Assembly: GCA_003175865.1 (NCBI GenBank)
Contig: PSRF01000304.1
Span: forward strand, 1 to 7,478
Length of the DNA: 7,478 nucleotides
Origin: Blastocatellia bacterium
Lineage (GTDB): Bacteria > Acidobacteriota > Blastocatellia > Pyrinomonadales > Pyrinomonadaceae
Direction: 5' to 3'
Part shown: positions 5,956-7,478 of the stretch, piece after piece
Layout of the letters: each line of letters begins with the position of its first letter
How positions within the stretch are numbered: position 1 is the stretch's first letter
The notes under the pieces: model-generated
Told to the model about the DNA's origin: nothing
Databases searched by the model: none
The model's input: the letters and a program-made list of their open reading frames with translations, nothing else
Program-made: the position numbers and the translations under genes

Positions 5956-7260
5956 GTGCCTAACACATCTGACGAAGGACTCGTCCGCGGCATCCGTCGC
6001 TGGGATCTCGTAGCAGTAACAATCAACGGCATTATCGGAGCAGGAATCTTTGGATTACCTGCCAAAGTCTACGCACTTATCGGGACGTACAGCCTTATCG
6101 CATTCGTGGCTTGCGCCCTCGTGGTTGCGATAATCATTCTTTGTTTCGCCGAAGTTAGCAGCCGCTTCGACGAGACTGGCGGTCCATATCTCTACGCGCG
6201 CGAAGCGTACGGACCTACGACTGCTTTTCAAATCGGTTGGTTAATTTGGCTAGCACGACTCACCGCTTTTGCTGCTAACTGCAACCTAATGATCAACTAT
6301 CTCGGTTACTTCTGGGCAGGTGCCACAACACCGTTTTGGCGCGCAGTAGTGATCATCGCAACAGTTGTGGCTCTGATGACAATAAACCTTCTCGGCATTC
6401 GTCAAGCTGCGAACGTTAGTAACGTTTTCACCATCGGCAAGCTTCTCCCCATGCTCATTTTCATCGCTGCCGGCTTGTTCTTTCTAAATCCGCAAGCTTA
6501 CACATTTGGTCCGTCGCCAAGCACTCACGCGTTCTCTCAATCGGTGTTGCTTTTGATCTATGCCTTCACTGGATTTGAAATGGCAGTCATTCCAGCAGGA
6601 GAAACTCGCGATCCGCAAAGAGATCTTCCGCGGGCACTTCTCATTGCACTCGGCGTAGTCGCGACGTTTTACATTTTCATTCAAATTGTCTGTGTCGGCA
6701 CATTACCGGAGTTGGCACAATCCCAAAAGCCTCTTGCCGATGCGGGAATGCGGTTCCTCGGAGTTGCGGGTGGTGCACTCATCTCCGCTGGAGCCATCAT
6801 CTCGATTATCGGGAATTTGAACATCCTGGTTCTTTCGGGTTCGCGAATCCCGTTCGCGATGGCCGAACAGAAACAGTTGCCAACACTCCTAGGTAAGGTC
6901 CATCCAAAAACATTCGTTCCGTATGTTGCGATCATCGTCACGAGTGCAGTGATGCTGTTCATGACACTCAAGAGTTCTTTTGTAGCGGCGCTCACAATCA
7001 GTGCTATCGCGCGCCTGATCACCTACGCCGCCACCGCCATTTCTTTGCCGGTATTTCGACACCGTGTGCAGGCTCCAGCAGCACTCTTTAACTTGCCGGC
7101 AGGTCCGTTGTTCGCAGCGATTGCCGTAATTCTTATTGCCTGGCTGTTACTCAACAGCACTCTGCAGGAGGCAAAGATGAGCGCGCTCGCGATCGTCGTG
7201 GGGTTTGCGATCTATTTTGGGTATAGATTATTGGCGGGAACTAAAAAAGACACGATGTAG
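5956..7260 (+). CDS. APC-superfamily amino acid/polyamine permease
   Basis: From the GTG at 5956 this is a 434-residue, strongly hydrophobic protein with about 12 membrane helices, the usual size and layout of the family. Helix 1 carries the signature NGIIGAGIFGLP (24-35), the unwound glycine segment that binds the substrate's amino and carboxyl groups. The helix 2-3 loop has FDETGGPYLYAREAYG (71-86). Helix 6 has YAFTGFEMAVIPAGE, followed by the conserved TRDPQRDLPRAL loop. It should move an amino acid or polyamine across the inner membrane by proton symport or by exchange; the substrate cannot be read from the sequence. An in-frame ATG at 5827 would add 43 residues that are polar, not permease-like, and encoded by the intergenic inverted repeat, so the GTG (reading VPNTSDEGLVRG) is preferred although no clear ribosome site precedes it. 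No other transport or metabolic gene adjoins it. Confidence 0.92.
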   Translation: MPNTSDEGLVRGIRRWDLVAVTINGIIGAGIFGLPAKVYALIGTYSLIAFVACALVVAIIILCFAEVSSRFDETGGPYLYAREAYGPTTAFQIGWLIWLARLTAFAANCNLMINYLGYFWAGATTPFWRAVVIIATVVALMTINLLGIRQAANVSNVFTIGKLLPMLIFIAAGLFFLNPQAYTFGPSPSTHAFSQSVLLLIYAFTGFEMAVIPAGETRDPQRDLPRALLIALGVVATFYIFIQIVCVGTLPELAQSQKPLADAGMRFLGVAGGALISAGAIISIIGNLNILVLSGSRIPFAMAEQKQLPTLLGKVHPKTFVPYVAIIVTSAVMLFMTLKSSFVAALTISAIARLITYAATAISLPVFRHRVQAPAALFNLPAGPLFAAIAVILIAWLLLNSTLQEAKMSALAIVVGFAIYFGYRLLAGTKKDTM

Positions 7261-7318
7261 AATGGAAACTGTTGTTTTGCCGAATCCCACGGACTGTCGC
7301 AGTTGTGAAAATAAGACG

Positions 7319-7424
7319 CCACACGCTTTAGCGTCGTGGAGTCTCAACTTCTCGCTAGAACGCGTTACGTTGAACTCCACAGAGACCACCTGCTTCAGCA
7401 GCGTGGAGCCTCAATTTCTCGCTA
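7319..7424. repeat. Two copies of a 39-bp hairpin element with compensatory stem changes
   Basis: Copy 1 (7319-7357) and copy 2 (7386-7424) start 67 bases apart. Each has an 8-bp stem with a four-base loop and one bulged C. Copy 1 reads CCAC-ACGC-TTTA-GCGT-C-GTGG and copy 2 reads CCAC-CTGC-TTCA-GCAG-C-GTGG. Each is followed by an 18-base tail ending TTCTCGCTA that matches at 16 of 18 positions. Two stem pairs differ between copies, A-T to C-G and C-G to T-A, and both changes keep pairing. The spacer also contains TTGAACTCCAC (7370-7380), which can pair with GTGGAGT of copy 1. Confidence 0.85.
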
Positions 7425-7428
7425 CATC

Positions 7429-7478
7429 TTACGCAGGATTGTCGAGTGGGATTACGACGGCACCGGTTCGAGTTTCTT
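7429..7478 (-). CDS. Possible C-terminal tail of a convergent gene
   Basis: On the minus strand the frame entering from the right edge reads ETRTGAVVIPLDNPA and stops at TAA (7429-7431). Its composition is protein-like, and a convergent gene ending here would place the hairpin repeats exactly in the gap between two gene ends. With only 15 codons this is weak, and no family can be assigned. Confidence 0.25.
   Translation of the reverse strand, partial: ETRTGAVVIPLDNPA

Larger units (their letters stand above)
7261..7478. other. 3' intergenic region of the permease with hairpin repeats
   Basis: The region contains the paired hairpin elements listed separately. There is no T-tract terminator directly after the permease stop; ACTGTCGCAGT near 7293 is only a weak hairpin. 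A plus-strand frame from the ATG at 7262 stays open to the edge, but it runs through the repeats, whose 67-base period is not a multiple of three, so it is unlikely to be coding. Confidence 0.5.

Noticed and set aside
6681..7022. 113-codon minus-strand frame inside the permease
   Set aside because: It is a shadow of the permease membrane-helix codons on the opposite strand.
7262..7477. Plus-strand frame open from an ATG two bases after the permease stop to the window edge
   Set aside because: It runs through the two hairpin copies, which have a 67-base period and so fall in different frames, and no ribosome site or recognisable protein pattern is seen.

Overview
The window looks like a chromosomal segment of a Gram-negative bacterium of moderate GC content. 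The combination of a TPR protein, an ExbD/TolR-type protein, a SYLF-domain protein and frequent short palindromic intergenic repeats resembles Acidobacteriota (Blastocatellia-like) genomes. That assignment is an inference from gene flavour, not a database result.

Left part (1-1991): there is no intact gene. Coding character survives only in pieces. On the minus strand, 1540 to about 506, fragments with protein-like composition jump between reading frames and are broken by stops, which suggests a decayed gene for an exported or membrane-associated protein. The region ends at the 3' half of a tRNA-Lys(CUU) gene (1946-1991) whose 5' half is not canonical. This is what the right-hand attachment site of an element integrated in a tRNA gene, or its remnant, would look like. 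A strong and probably bidirectional terminator follows (2007-2030).

Middle part (2094-5707): four minus-strand genes run, in transcription order, serine hydrolase (class A beta-lactamase-like, exported), ExbD/TolR-type energy-transduction subunit, exported TPR protein and exported SYLF lipid-binding protein. The gaps are 116 to 357 bases, so they need not form one operon. All act at or beyond the inner membrane according to their signal peptides or membrane anchor. No ExbB/TolQ or TonB partner for the ExbD protein is present.

Right part (5956-7260): an APC-superfamily amino acid/polyamine permease is divergent from the serine hydrolase. It most likely starts at a GTG, because the longer ATG frame runs through an intergenic inverted repeat. 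Beyond its stop lie two copies of a small hairpin element in which two stem base pairs differ by compensatory changes, followed possibly by the tail of a convergent minus-strand gene.

I found no CRISPR array, complete insertion sequence, defence system or other clear new multigene system. The most interesting items are the tRNA junction with its decayed left flank, and the covarying hairpin pair at the right end.
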